Assembly: GCF_000774145.1 (NCBI RefSeq)
Contig: NZ_KN322986.1
Coordinates: forward strand, 186,001-250,000
Reading direction: 5' to 3'
Origin: Pseudomonas mediterranea CFBP 5447
GTDB taxonomy: Bacteria; Pseudomonadota; Gammaproteobacteria; Pseudomonadales; Pseudomonadaceae
DNA: 64,000 bases
This document shows, piece by piece, positions 57,459 through 64,000 of this stretch. The position numbers and the translations under genes are program-made. The notes below the pieces were generated by a model that was not told the DNA's origin, ran no database searches, and was given only the letters and a program-made list of their open reading frames with translations. How positions within the stretch are numbered: the stretch's first letter is position 1; each line of letters opens with the position of its first letter.

Positions 57459-58373
57459 ATGTTGGTTTTCGCCGCCATGACCCTCCCGTCCGATCTGCCC
57501 CTAGAGCTCGCCCACCGTGGCGTGCGTCCGGCTGATCGCCTCGGCTTTACCCTGTTCCTGGCGGCGCTGATCCACCTGGCCCTGCTGCTGGGCGTCGGGT
57601 TCGCCACGGTCGAGCCCAAGCAGATCAGCCAGACCCTGGAAATCACCCTGGCCACCTTCAAGAGCGAAACCAAGCCGAAGCAGGCGGATTTCCTCGCCCA
57701 GGAAAACCAGCAGGGTAGTGGCACCCTGGAAAAGAAGGCGGTTCCCAAGACCACCGAGATCGCGCCGTTCCAGGACAATCAGGTCCAGAAGGCCACCCCT
57801 CCCCCGGCCGCCAAGCCCGAGGCGCAGGAAACGGCCCCCAAGGCCGCCGTGACCACTGTGGCACCGAAACCGAAGAAAGCGCCGGTCAAGGAAGAGGTCA
57901 AGCCCGACCCCAAGCCCAAGGCCCCGGCGCCGACTTTCGACAGCTCCCAGTTGTCCAGCGACATCGCCAGCCTGGAAGCCGAACTGGCCCAGGAACAGCA
58001 GCTCTATGCCAAACGCCCGCGCATCCACCGCCTGAGTGCCGCTTCGACCATGCGCGACAAGGGCGCCTGGTACAAGGATGAGTGGCGCAAGAAGGTCGAG
58101 CGCATCGGCAACCTCAATTACCCCGACGAGGCGCGGCGCAAGCAGATCTACGGCAACCTGCGGCTGATGGTCTCGATCAACCGCGACGGCTCCCTCTATG
58201 AAGTGCTGGTGCTGGAGTCCTCCGGCCAACCGCTGCTGGACCAGGCGGCCCAGCGGATCGTGCGCCTGGCGGCGCCGTTCGCGCCGTTTACCGGGGATTT
58301 GTCGGACATCGACCGGCTGGAGATCATCCGCACCTGGAAATTCTCCCGGGGCGACCGGTTGTCCAGCAACTGA
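57459..58373 (+). CDS. Energy transducer TonB (TonB3-like)
   Basis: A 304-residue protein. A cytoplasmic start (MLVFAAMTLPSDLPLELAHRG) leads to one transmembrane segment at about 28-50 (LGFTLFLAALIHLALLLGVGF), then a Pro/Lys-rich periplasmic spacer (KPKAPAPTFDSS) and a helix with DIASLEAELAQEQQLYAKRPRIHRLSA. The C-terminal TonB fold holds YKDEWRKKVERIGNLNYPDEARRKQIYGNLRLMVSINRDGSL...SSGQPLLDQAAQRIVRLAAP. It sits beside gshB and the pil-chp operon, the position of tonB3 in P. aeruginosa, which I recall being needed for twitching motility. No exbBD genes are adjacent. An in-frame ATG six codons downstream is an alternative start. Confidence 0.9.
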   Translation: MLVFAAMTLPSDLPLELAHRGVRPADRLGFTLFLAALIHLALLLGVGFATVEPKQISQTLEITLATFKSETKPKQADFLAQENQQGSGTLEKKAVPKTTEIAPFQDNQVQKATPPPAAKPEAQETAPKAAVTTVAPKPKKAPVKEEVKPDPKPKAPAPTFDSSQLSSDIASLEAELAQEQQLYAKRPRIHRLSAASTMRDKGAWYKDEWRKKVERIGNLNYPDEARRKQIYGNLRLMVSINRDGSLYEVLVLESSGQPLLDQAAQRIVRLAAPFAPFTGDLSDIDRLEIIRTWKFSRGDRLSSN

Positions 58374-58388
58374 CACAGCACTGAATTC

Positions 58389-58480
58389 CTGTGGGAGCGA
58401 GCCTGCTCGCGATAGCGGTCTGCCAGTCGACATTTATATCGGATGATCAATAGCTATCGCGAGCAGGCTCGCTCCCACAA
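58389..58480. repeat. REP inverted pair
   Basis: Consensus GTGGGAGCGAGCCTGCTCGC (58391-58410) faces CGCGAGCAGGCTCGCTCCCA. It lies between tonB and algH. Confidence 0.92.
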
Positions 58481-58558
58481 GGGTTCTATACCTATCCCGG
58501 GCATTTCCTGCACATCCCCAGCTTGTCAGTTCGCCCCTGCGCCGCCACACTATCGCCT

Positions 58559-59128
58559 ATGAAAAACGTCAGCCCCACCTACCTCAAGCATCATTTCCTG
58601 ATCGCCATGCCGCATATGGCCGATCCGAACTTCGCCCACACCTTGACCTACATCGTCGAGCACACGGCCAATGGCGCCATGGGGCTGGTGATCAATCGCC
58701 CGCAGGAACTGAACCTGGCGGACATTCTCGAGCAGTTGCGCCCCGAGGTGGAGCCGCCGATCCTGTGCCAGCACGTGCCGATTTTCATCGGCGGCCCGGT
58801 GCAGACCGACCGCGGTTTCGTGCTCCATCCGTCGGGTCCCAGTTACCAGGCCACCGTGGATCTCAACGGCGTATCGCTGTCGACCTCCCAGGACGTGTTG
58901 TTTGCCATCGCTGACGGTGTCGGGCCGGAGAAAAGCCTGATCGCCCTCGGCTACGCCGGTTGGGAAGCCGGGCAACTGGAGGCCGAACTGGCCGACAACG
59001 CCTGGCTGACTTGCCCGTTCGACGCCGACATCCTGTTCAACACCAGCAGTGAACTGCGCCTGGAAGCGGCGGCCAACCGCCTGGGGATCAACCTCAGCCT
59101 GCTCACCAGCCAGGCAGGACACGCCTGA
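58559..59128 (+). CDS. algH: YqgE/AlgH family protein
   Basis: A 189-residue cytosolic protein. It begins MKNVSPTYLKHHFLIAMPHMADPNFAHTLTYIVEHTANGAMGLVINRP, the YqgE/AlgH signature, and contains PIFIGGPVQTDRGFVLH and LIALGYAGWEAGQLEAELADNAWL. It was first linked to alginate regulation in P. aeruginosa; its biochemical role is unknown. The ATG at 58559 is the conserved start. Its stop overlaps the ruvX start by one base, so the two are coupled. Confidence 0.94.
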   Translation: MKNVSPTYLKHHFLIAMPHMADPNFAHTLTYIVEHTANGAMGLVINRPQELNLADILEQLRPEVEPPILCQHVPIFIGGPVQTDRGFVLHPSGPSYQATVDLNGVSLSTSQDVLFAIADGVGPEKSLIALGYAGWEAGQLEAELADNAWLTCPFDADILFNTSSELRLEAAANRLGINLSLLTSQAGHA

Positions 59129-59565
59129 TGGCCCTGCGCCTGCTGCTGGGCTTCGATTACGGCACCAAACAGATCGGCGTTGCGGTCGGCCAGGTCGTTA
59201 CCGGCCAGGCCCGCGAGCTGTGCACCCTCAAGGCGCAGAATGGCGTGCCGGACTGGAACCAGGTCGAAGCGCTGATCAAGGAATGGAAGCCCGACGCCGT
59301 GGTGGTCGGCCTGCCGCTGAACATGGACGGTACGCCCAGCGACATGTGCGTGCGCGCGGAAAAATTCGCCCGCCGGCTCAATGGTCGCTACAACCTGCCC
59401 TTCTATACCCACGACGAACGCCTGACCACGTTCGAAGCCAAGGGCGAGCGCCTCGAGCGTGGCGGGCAGAAAGGCAGTTACCGCGACAACCCGGTGGACG
59501 CCATCGCCGCCGCCCTGCTGCTGCAGGGCTGGCTCGATGCCAATAGAGCCCTGTTCGACACCTGA
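59128..59565 (+). CDS. ruvX: Putative Holliday-junction resolvase RuvX (YqgF)
   Basis: A 145-residue RNase H-fold nuclease. Motif I is LLLGFDYGTKQIGVAVG, followed by VVVGLPLNMDGTPS and YTHDERLTTFEAK, with the last acidic site in RDNPVDAIAAALLLQGWLD. YqgF proteins act in 16S rRNA 5' end processing and possibly in recombination. Start and stop give the usual size. It shares one base with algH (TGATG); a terminator-like hairpin follows its stop codon. Confidence 0.94.
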   Translation: MALRLLLGFDYGTKQIGVAVGQVVTGQARELCTLKAQNGVPDWNQVEALIKEWKPDAVVVGLPLNMDGTPSDMCVRAEKFARRLNGRYNLPFYTHDERLTTFEAKGERLERGGQKGSYRDNPVDAIAAALLLQGWLDANRALFDT

Positions 59566-59569
59566 TTTT

Positions 59570-59596
59570 GAAAGCGCCGCCAAGGCGCTTTCTTTT
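59570..59596 (+). terminator. Terminator or attenuator between ruvX and pyrR
   Basis: A stem GAAAGCGCC / GGCGCTTTC with a 5-base loop, followed by TTTT, 52 bases upstream of pyrR. It may end the algH-ruvX transcript or attenuate read-through into pyrRBC'. Confidence 0.75.
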
Positions 59597-59647
59597 AGCG
59601 ATAGACCGGGCCTTTCACCGCCGGCCCGGGAACCTGAAGGAGCCAGC

Positions 59648-60154
59648 ATGAGCCTGCCCAATCCTGCCGACCTGATCAGCCAGATGGCGATCCGTCTCAC
59701 GGCACACCTGGAACAACGCGGCATCCGCGAACCGCGCTACATCGGTATTCGCACCGGCGGCGTCTGGGTCGCCCAGGCCCTGCTCGAGGAACTCGGCAGC
59801 CAAGCGCCGCTGGGCACCCTGGACGTGTCCTTCTACCGCGACGACTTCAGCCAGAACGGCCTGCACCCACAAGTACGCCCTTCGGCGTTGCCGTTCGAGA
59901 TCGAGGGCCAGCACCTGGTCCTGATCGACGACGTACTGATGAGCGGCCGGACCATTCGCGCCGCCATGAACGAGTTGTTCGATTACGGCCGCCCGGCCAG
60001 TGTGACCCTGGTGTGCCTGCTGGACCTGGACGCCGCCGAGCTGCCGATCCGTCCGAACGTGGTCGGCGCGACGCTGGCACTGGCCGCGCACCAGCGGGTC
60101 AAGCTCTCCGGCCCCGCACCGCTGCAACTCGAACTGCAAGACCTTGCCCTTTAA
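59648..60154 (+). CDS. pyrR: PyrR bifunctional regulator / uracil phosphoribosyltransferase
   Basis: A 168-residue PRTase-fold protein. It begins MSLPNPADLISQMAIRLTAHLEQRG, and its PRPP loop is HLVLIDDVLMSGRTIRAAMNELFDYGRP; YIGIRTGGVWVAQALLEE and DVSFYRDDFSQNG are also typical. PyrR binds pyr mRNA in Gram-positive bacteria; in Pseudomonas its regulatory mode is unclear. An AAGGAG site precedes the ATG. It lies 24 bases upstream of pyrB in a pyrRBC' unit. No obvious PyrR-type anti-antiterminator is visible upstream, only the hairpin at 59570. Confidence 0.94.
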   Translation: MSLPNPADLISQMAIRLTAHLEQRGIREPRYIGIRTGGVWVAQALLEELGSQAPLGTLDVSFYRDDFSQNGLHPQVRPSALPFEIEGQHLVLIDDVLMSGRTIRAAMNELFDYGRPASVTLVCLLDLDAAELPIRPNVVGATLALAAHQRVKLSGPAPLQLELQDLAL

Positions 60155-60178
60155 CTGCCCTTGTAAGAGTCCATCGCG

Positions 60179-61183
60179 ATGACGCCTCTCGAAACCAAGC
60201 GCCCGCTGCAGCTCAACGATCAGGGCCAGCTGCGGCACTTCCTGTCCCTCGACGGCCTGCGCCGCGAGCTGCTGACGGAAATCCTCGACACCGCCGACTC
60301 GTTCCTCGAAGTCGGTGCCCGGGCGGTGAAGAAAGTCCCGTTGCTGCGCGGCAAGACCGTGTGCAACGTGTTCTTCGAAAACTCTACCCGCACGCGCACC
60401 ACCTTCGAACTGGCGGCCCAGCGGCTGTCGGCGGACGTGATCACCCTCAACGTATCGACGTCCTCGGCGAGCAAGGGCGAAACCCTGCTCGATACCCTGC
60501 GCAACCTCGAAGCCATGGCAGCGGACATGTTTGTCGTGCGCCACGGTGATTCCGGCGCGGCACACTTCATTGCCGAACACGTCTGCCCACAGGTGGCGAT
60601 CATCAACGGCGGCGACGGCCGTCACGCCCACCCGACCCAGGGCATGCTGGACATGCTGACCATCCGCCGGCACAAGGGCAGCTTCGAGAATCTCTCGGTG
60701 GCCATCGTCGGCGACATCCTGCATTCGCGGGTGGCGCGCTCGAACATGCTCGCCCTCAAGACCCTCGGTTGCCCGGACATCCGCGTGATCGCGCCGAAAA
60801 CCCTGCTGCCCATTGGCGTCGAGCAGTACGGCGTCAAGGTCTACACCGACATGACCGAAGGTCTCAAGGATGTCGATGTGGTGATCATGCTGCGCCTGCA
60901 GCGTGAGCGGATGACCGGTGGCCTATTGCCCAGCGAAGGCGAGTTCTACCGTCTGTTCGGCCTCACCACCGCCCGCCTGGCCGGGGCCAAGCCGGATGCC
61001 ATCGTCATGCACCCGGGGCCGATCAACCGCGGCGTGGAGATCGAGTCGGCGGTGGCCGACGGGCCGCATTCGGTGATCCTCAACCAGGTGACCTACGGCA
61101 TCGCCATCCGCATGGCCGTGCTGTCCATGGCCATGAGCGGGCAAACGGCCCAGCGCCAATTCGACCAGGAGAACGCCCAGTGA
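60179..61183 (+). CDS. pyrB: Aspartate carbamoyltransferase catalytic chain
   Basis: A 334-residue class A-type transcarbamoylase, with a 10-15 residue N-terminal extension typical of Pseudomonas. Carbamoyl phosphate site: VFFENSTRTRTTFELAAQRLSAD; further motifs SSASKGETLLDTLRNLEAMAADMFVVRH, HAHPTQGMLDMLTI and PGPINRGVEIE. It forms a complex with the inactive PyrC' chain. An in-frame start 60179 follows TAAGAGTCC without a strong Shine-Dalgarno. Its stop overlaps pyrC' by four bases (ATGA-like). Confidence 0.97.
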   Translation: MTPLETKRPLQLNDQGQLRHFLSLDGLRRELLTEILDTADSFLEVGARAVKKVPLLRGKTVCNVFFENSTRTRTTFELAAQRLSADVITLNVSTSSASKGETLLDTLRNLEAMAADMFVVRHGDSGAAHFIAEHVCPQVAIINGGDGRHAHPTQGMLDMLTIRRHKGSFENLSVAIVGDILHSRVARSNMLALKTLGCPDIRVIAPKTLLPIGVEQYGVKVYTDMTEGLKDVDVVIMLRLQRERMTGGLLPSEGEFYRLFGLTTARLAGAKPDAIVMHPGPINRGVEIESAVADGPHSVILNQVTYGIAIRMAVLSMAMSGQTAQRQFDQENAQ

Positions 61184-62451
61184 AGCTCAGCATTCTCGGC
61201 GCACGCGTGATCGATCCGGCCAGCGGCCTGGATCAAGTGACCGACATTCATATCGACGCCTGCAAAATCGTTGCCCTGGGCGCCGCCCCGGCCGGTTTCG
61301 TGGCGGTCGAGACCCTCGACGCCCAAGGCCTGGTGGCCGCCCCCGGCCTGGTCGACCTGAACGTCGCCCTGCGCGAACCCGGCTACAGCCGCAAGGGCAG
61401 CATCGTCAGCGAAACCCGGGCCGCCGCCGCCGGTGGCGTGACCAGCCTGTGCTGCCCGCCACAGACCAAACCGGTGCTGGACACCTCGGCCGTGGCCGAA
61501 CTGATCCTCGACCGCGCCCGCGAAGCCGGCAACACCAAGGTCTTCCCGATCGGTGCGCTGAGCAAAGGCCTCGACGGCGAACAGCTGGCGGAGCTGATTG
61601 CACTGCGCGACGCCGGTTGCGTGGCGTTCGGCAACGGCCTGAACAGTTTTCGCAACACCCGCACCCTGTGCCGCGCCCTGGAATACGCAGCCACTTTCGG
61701 CCTGACGGTGATCTTCAACTCCCAGGATCACGACCTGGCCGAAGGCGGCCTGGCCCATGAAGGCCCGACCGCCAGTTTCCTCGGCCTGCCGGGCATACCG
61801 GAGACCGCCGAGACCGTGGCCCTGGCCCGTGACTTGTTGCTGGTGGAGCAAAGCGGTGTGCGCGCGCATTTCAGCCAGTTGACCAGTGCCCGTGGTGCGG
61901 CGCTGATCGCCCAGGCCCAGGCCCGCGGCTTGCCGGTGACCGCCGATGTGGCGCTGTACCAACTGATCCTGACCGACGAAGCCCTGATCGATTTCAACAG
62001 CGTTTACCATGTCCAGCCACCGCTGCGCACCCGCGCCGACCGGGATGGCTTGCGCGAGGCGGTGAAATCCGGGGTGATCTCGGCCATCTCCAGCCATCAC
62101 CAACCCCATGAGCGCGATGCCAAGCTGGCACCCTTCGGCGCCACCGAACCGGGCATCAGCAGCGTCGAACTGCTGCTGCCGCTGGCCATGACCCTGGTGG
62201 AAGACGGCCTGCTCGACCTGCCGACCTTGCTGGCGCGCCTCAGCGCTGGCCCGGCCCAGGCGCTGCAACTGCCAGCCGGTAAACTGGCGGTGGGTGCGGC
62301 AGCGGACCTGGTGCTGTTTGACCCGGCCGCCTCCACCGTGGCCGGCGAAGCCTGGCGCTCCAAAGGCGACAACTGCCCGTTCCTGGGCCACAGCTTGCCG
62401 GGTGTGGTGCGCTATACCTTGATGGATGGGCGGGTTACTCACCAGGCCTGA
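61180..62451 (+). CDS. pyrC': Inactive dihydroorotase-like subunit PyrC'
   Basis: A 423-residue amidohydrolase-fold protein similar to dihydroorotase but missing the metal-binding histidines: the usual DxHxH segment reads DLNVALREPG here, so positions 61 and 63 are Asn and Ala. Other stretches such as GGVTSLCCPPQTKPVLD, FGNGLNSFRNT and SHHQPHERDAKLAPFGATEPGISSVELLLPLAM remain dihydroorotase-like. In Pseudomonas such proteins are non-catalytic partners needed for PyrB assembly. It overlaps pyrB by four bases, which supports stoichiometric co-production. A functional PyrC must exist elsewhere. Confidence 0.93.
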   Translation: MKLSILGARVIDPASGLDQVTDIHIDACKIVALGAAPAGFVAVETLDAQGLVAAPGLVDLNVALREPGYSRKGSIVSETRAAAAGGVTSLCCPPQTKPVLDTSAVAELILDRAREAGNTKVFPIGALSKGLDGEQLAELIALRDAGCVAFGNGLNSFRNTRTLCRALEYAATFGLTVIFNSQDHDLAEGGLAHEGPTASFLGLPGIPETAETVALARDLLLVEQSGVRAHFSQLTSARGAALIAQAQARGLPVTADVALYQLILTDEALIDFNSVYHVQPPLRTRADRDGLREAVKSGVISAISSHHQPHERDAKLAPFGATEPGISSVELLLPLAMTLVEDGLLDLPTLLARLSAGPAQALQLPAGKLAVGAAADLVLFDPAASTVAGEAWRSKGDNCPFLGHSLPGVVRYTLMDGRVTHQA

Positions 62452-62462
62452 TTCCGTGTCGC

Positions 62463-62553
62463 GCCCATCGCGAGCAGGCTCGCTCCCACAGGGATCTTCA
62501 GCGCACACAGATGTGTGAGCACCTGAAATCCAATGTGGGAGCGAGCCTGCCCG
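62463..62553. repeat. REP inverted pair
   Basis: CGCGAGCAGGCTCGCTCCCA and GTGGGAGCGAGCCTGCCCGG face each other; the right copy has lost its last bases and ends four bases before the TM2 gene stop. It lies between the convergent pyrC' and TM2 genes. Confidence 0.88.
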
Positions 62554-62556
62554 GTC

Positions 62557-62985
62557 TTACTGAAACGCCCCACGCTTCTGCGCATTGCGAATCGAAACCT
62601 GATCGTTCAGCGTCCAGAAGTCATACAGCACCCCCAGGAAGAACACCCCGCCCGTCAGCAGGTAGATGATCCCGCTGAGCCATTTGCCCTGATACATCCG
62701 GTGTACGCCGAACACCCCGAGAAACGTCAACAGGATCCACGCCACGGTGTATTCGATGGGGCCTGGGGTGAAGCGCAGGTCCGCTTCGCGGTCCATGGCA
62801 GGGATCAGGAACAGGTCGATCAGCCAGCCGATGCCCAGCAGGCCGAAGGTGAAGAACCAGATCGTGCCGGTGACCGGCTTGCCATAGTAGAAACGATGCG
62901 CGCCGGTGAAACCGAAAATCCACAGCAGATACCCGATGATTTTGCTGTGGGTATCGTGTGGGGCGTCCAGCTGATAGCTGTTCAT
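62557..62985 (-). CDS. TM2 domain membrane protein
   Basis: A 142-residue inner-membrane protein with two TM2-type hairpins: HSKIIGYLLWIFGFTGAHRFYYGKPVTGTIWFFTFGLLGIGWLIDLFLIP, then TVAWILLTFLGVFGVHRMYQGKWLSGIIYLLTGGVFFLGVLYDFWTL. Each hairpin has the G-x-H/HR-x-Y-x-G-K motif and the terminal D-x-F/L. The duplicated unit is unusual compared with single-TM2 proteins, but it is seen in related bacteria. Function unknown. The ATG at 62985 was chosen over an upstream in-frame ATG because it begins at the family start. Divergent from the NlpC/P60 gene, 250 bases apart. Confidence 0.86.
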   Translation of the reverse strand: MNSYQLDAPHDTHSKIIGYLLWIFGFTGAHRFYYGKPVTGTIWFFTFGLLGIGWLIDLFLIPAMDREADLRFTPGPIEYTVAWILLTFLGVFGVHRMYQGKWLSGIIYLLTGGVFFLGVLYDFWTLNDQVSIRNAQKRGAFQ

Positions 62986-63235
62986 GAATGACCTCTTTTG
63001 CCTCGATAGATAAATTTGTTCGGACCTTTTGTGACTTTTGTGTGTCTTGCCGACAAGCGGTTCTCGACACATTGAGCGCGGCAAAGCCCCCGTAAACCGG
63101 GGCCTGCGTCGGACAATCGGGCCAAAGTGCCGCAATTTTGCGGGCAGCGCGCAGGATTTCGAATCGACAAACGGCCTCGGAATCAGCAAAAAAGCTGTTA
63201 TAAAGTTGCGCGCTAACCTTTAAGAGCCCTGCCTA

Positions 63236-63847
63236 ATGCGTCCATTTTTCAAGACATGGCTGACTATTTGCCTATTATTGCCACTGGCCGCCCACGCCAC
63301 CAATCGTGAGCAACGTCTTCCCAACGTCAACGGCTACACCCCGAAATCCCATGTTTCTGCTCCTTCGAGCAAGAACAAGCCAAGCGTCCAGTACACGACC
63401 ACTGGCAACAGCAAGCTGGTGCCACCCATGGCGACCAAAGCGAGCAGCAACGTATTGAGCCGTGCCGTGAATGTACTGGGCACACCTTATCGTTGGGGCG
63501 GCAGCAGTCCAAGTAAAGGCTTCGATTGCAGCGGCCTGGTGAAATACGCTTTCAACGACAGCACTTTCGACCTGCCACGCACTTCGAACGCCATGGCAGC
63601 CGGTCACGGTGAGAAAGTCGAGCGCAAGGACCTCAAGCCCGGCGACCTGATTTTCTTCAAGCTCAAGAGCCGCCGGGTCAACCACGTGGCCATCTACCTG
63701 GGCAACGACCGTTTCATCCATGCGCCACGTCGCGGCAAGTCGGTGACTATCGACACCCTGAACAAGCCGTACTGGGACACCCACTACGTGGTTGCCAAGC
63801 GGGTGTTGCCGAAAGAGCCGGGCGGGATGCGCGTGGTCCAGCGCTGA
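63236..63847 (+). CDS. NlpC/P60 family cell-wall endopeptidase
   Basis: A 203-residue exported peptidase. Signal peptide MRPFFKTWLTICLLLPLAAHA, then a low-complexity Ser/Lys linker (VSAPSSKNKPSVQYTTTGNS), and a catalytic domain from about residue 70: TPYRWGGSSPSKGFDCSGLVKYAF with nucleophile Cys98, NHVAIYLGNDRFIHAPR with His150 and His162. It would cleave peptide cross-links of peptidoglycan in the periplasm. The start at 63236 lacks a strong ribosome site (AAGAGCCCTGCCTA). A TATAAA box at 63199-63204 may be its promoter. Confidence 0.92.
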   Translation: MRPFFKTWLTICLLLPLAAHATNREQRLPNVNGYTPKSHVSAPSSKNKPSVQYTTTGNSKLVPPMATKASSNVLSRAVNVLGTPYRWGGSSPSKGFDCSGLVKYAFNDSTFDLPRTSNAMAAGHGEKVERKDLKPGDLIFFKLKSRRVNHVAIYLGNDRFIHAPRRGKSVTIDTLNKPYWDTHYVVAKRVLPKEPGGMRVVQR

Positions 63848-63849
63848 TG

Positions 63850-63955
63850 ATCGTTCCCACGCTCTGCGTGGGAATGCCTCAACGGACGCTCTGCGTTCGG
63901 CTCTCAGGGGACGCGAAGCGTCCCGGGCTGCGTTCCCACGCAGAGCGTGGGAACA
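63850..63955. repeat. CCCACGCTCTGCGTGGG repeat cluster
   Basis: GTTCCCACGCTCTGCGTGGG, then AACGGACGCTCTGCGTTCGG, GGGACGCGAAGCGTCCC, and finally CGTTCCCACGCAGAGCGTGG in reverse form nearly the ends of an inverted pair. Another copy is at 37425-37449. It follows the NlpC gene stop directly. Confidence 0.85.
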
Positions 63956-63968
63956 ATCGGAAAACGCC

Positions 63969-64000
63969 TCAGAAACTATCCGGCGTACGCGCCCGTTCCC
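63969..64000 (-). CDS. Possible 3' end of a further gene at the window edge
   Basis: The complement reads a short open end ERARTPDSF followed by TGA. In other pseudomonads NlpC/P60 genes often come in adjacent pairs, so this could be the tail of a second peptidase, but ten residues cannot identify it. Confidence 0.25.
   Translation of the reverse strand, partial: ERARTPDSF

Overview
The window reads as chromosome from a Pseudomonas of the P. fluorescens group. It is GC-rich and gene-dense. Its intergenic gaps are filled with pseudomonad REP-type inverted repeats whose core reads GTGGGAGCGAGCCTGCTCGCGA. Several blocks match, as I remember them, P. aeruginosa gene orders: metK to fba, ahcY-metF, the mdc cluster, and pilG-gshB-tonB-algH-ruvX-pyrRBC. 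No rRNA, tRNA, CRISPR array, intact insertion sequence or prophage was seen. Almost everything is core metabolism or housekeeping. The accessory-looking parts are small: an AT-rich stretch at about 1.08-1.9 kb and a single orphan gene at 45.15 kb.

Layout. 0-2 kb: 3' end of a PL7 alginate lyase, a DUF3077 gene, an I78-like inhibitor and an Ig-like orphan. 2.1-8.5 kb (minus strand): transketolase, epd, pgk, two small lipoproteins and fba, forming a Calvin/pentose-phosphate/glycolysis block. 8.7-11 kb: an ArsR-methyltransferase fusion regulator followed by metK. 11-20 kb: LysE exporter, LigB, DUF1090 protein, cytochrome c'-like lipoprotein, MltA, MAPEG protein, EamA and MFS transporters, FNT channel, thioesterase. 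20.3-23 kb: SAH riboswitch, ahcY and metF, which with metK make up most of the S-adenosylmethionine cycle. 23-36 kb: two solute-binding proteins, RhlE helicase, YceI with cytochrome b561, an unusual tailed amine oxidase, bioA, rsmE, a D-amino-acid dehydrogenase with a LysR regulator, and a hemolysin III protein.

36.5-44.7 kb: a complete malonate decarboxylase operon, mdcABCDEGH-madLM, facing its LysR regulator mdcR. 45-46 kb: an orphan beta-rich protein and a small ORF. 46-56.2 kb: the Pil-Chp chemosensory operon pilGHIJ-chpA-chpC for type IV pili, without pilK or chpB and with a shortened ChpA. 56.4-62.5 kb: gshB, tonB, algH, ruvX, pyrR, pyrB and the catalytically dead pyrC'. 62.5-64 kb: a TM2-domain protein and an NlpC/P60 peptidase.

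Most interesting observations: (i) an identical 16-bp palindrome frame plus TAGC, CTGTCA-N4-TGACAGTAGC, lies upstream of two orphan small-protein loci 44 kb apart; (ii) SAM/SAH metabolism shows two apparently independent control layers, a perfect 24-bp palindrome before the ArsR-methyltransferase/metK pair and a pseudoknotted SAH riboswitch before ahcY; (iii) a secreted flavin amine oxidase ends in an AlgP-like Lys/Ala/Pro tail; (iv) a 51-residue lipoprotein gene lies in an apparently empty gap; (v) a long perfect hairpin and related direct repeats sit at the 3' end of the chp operon.
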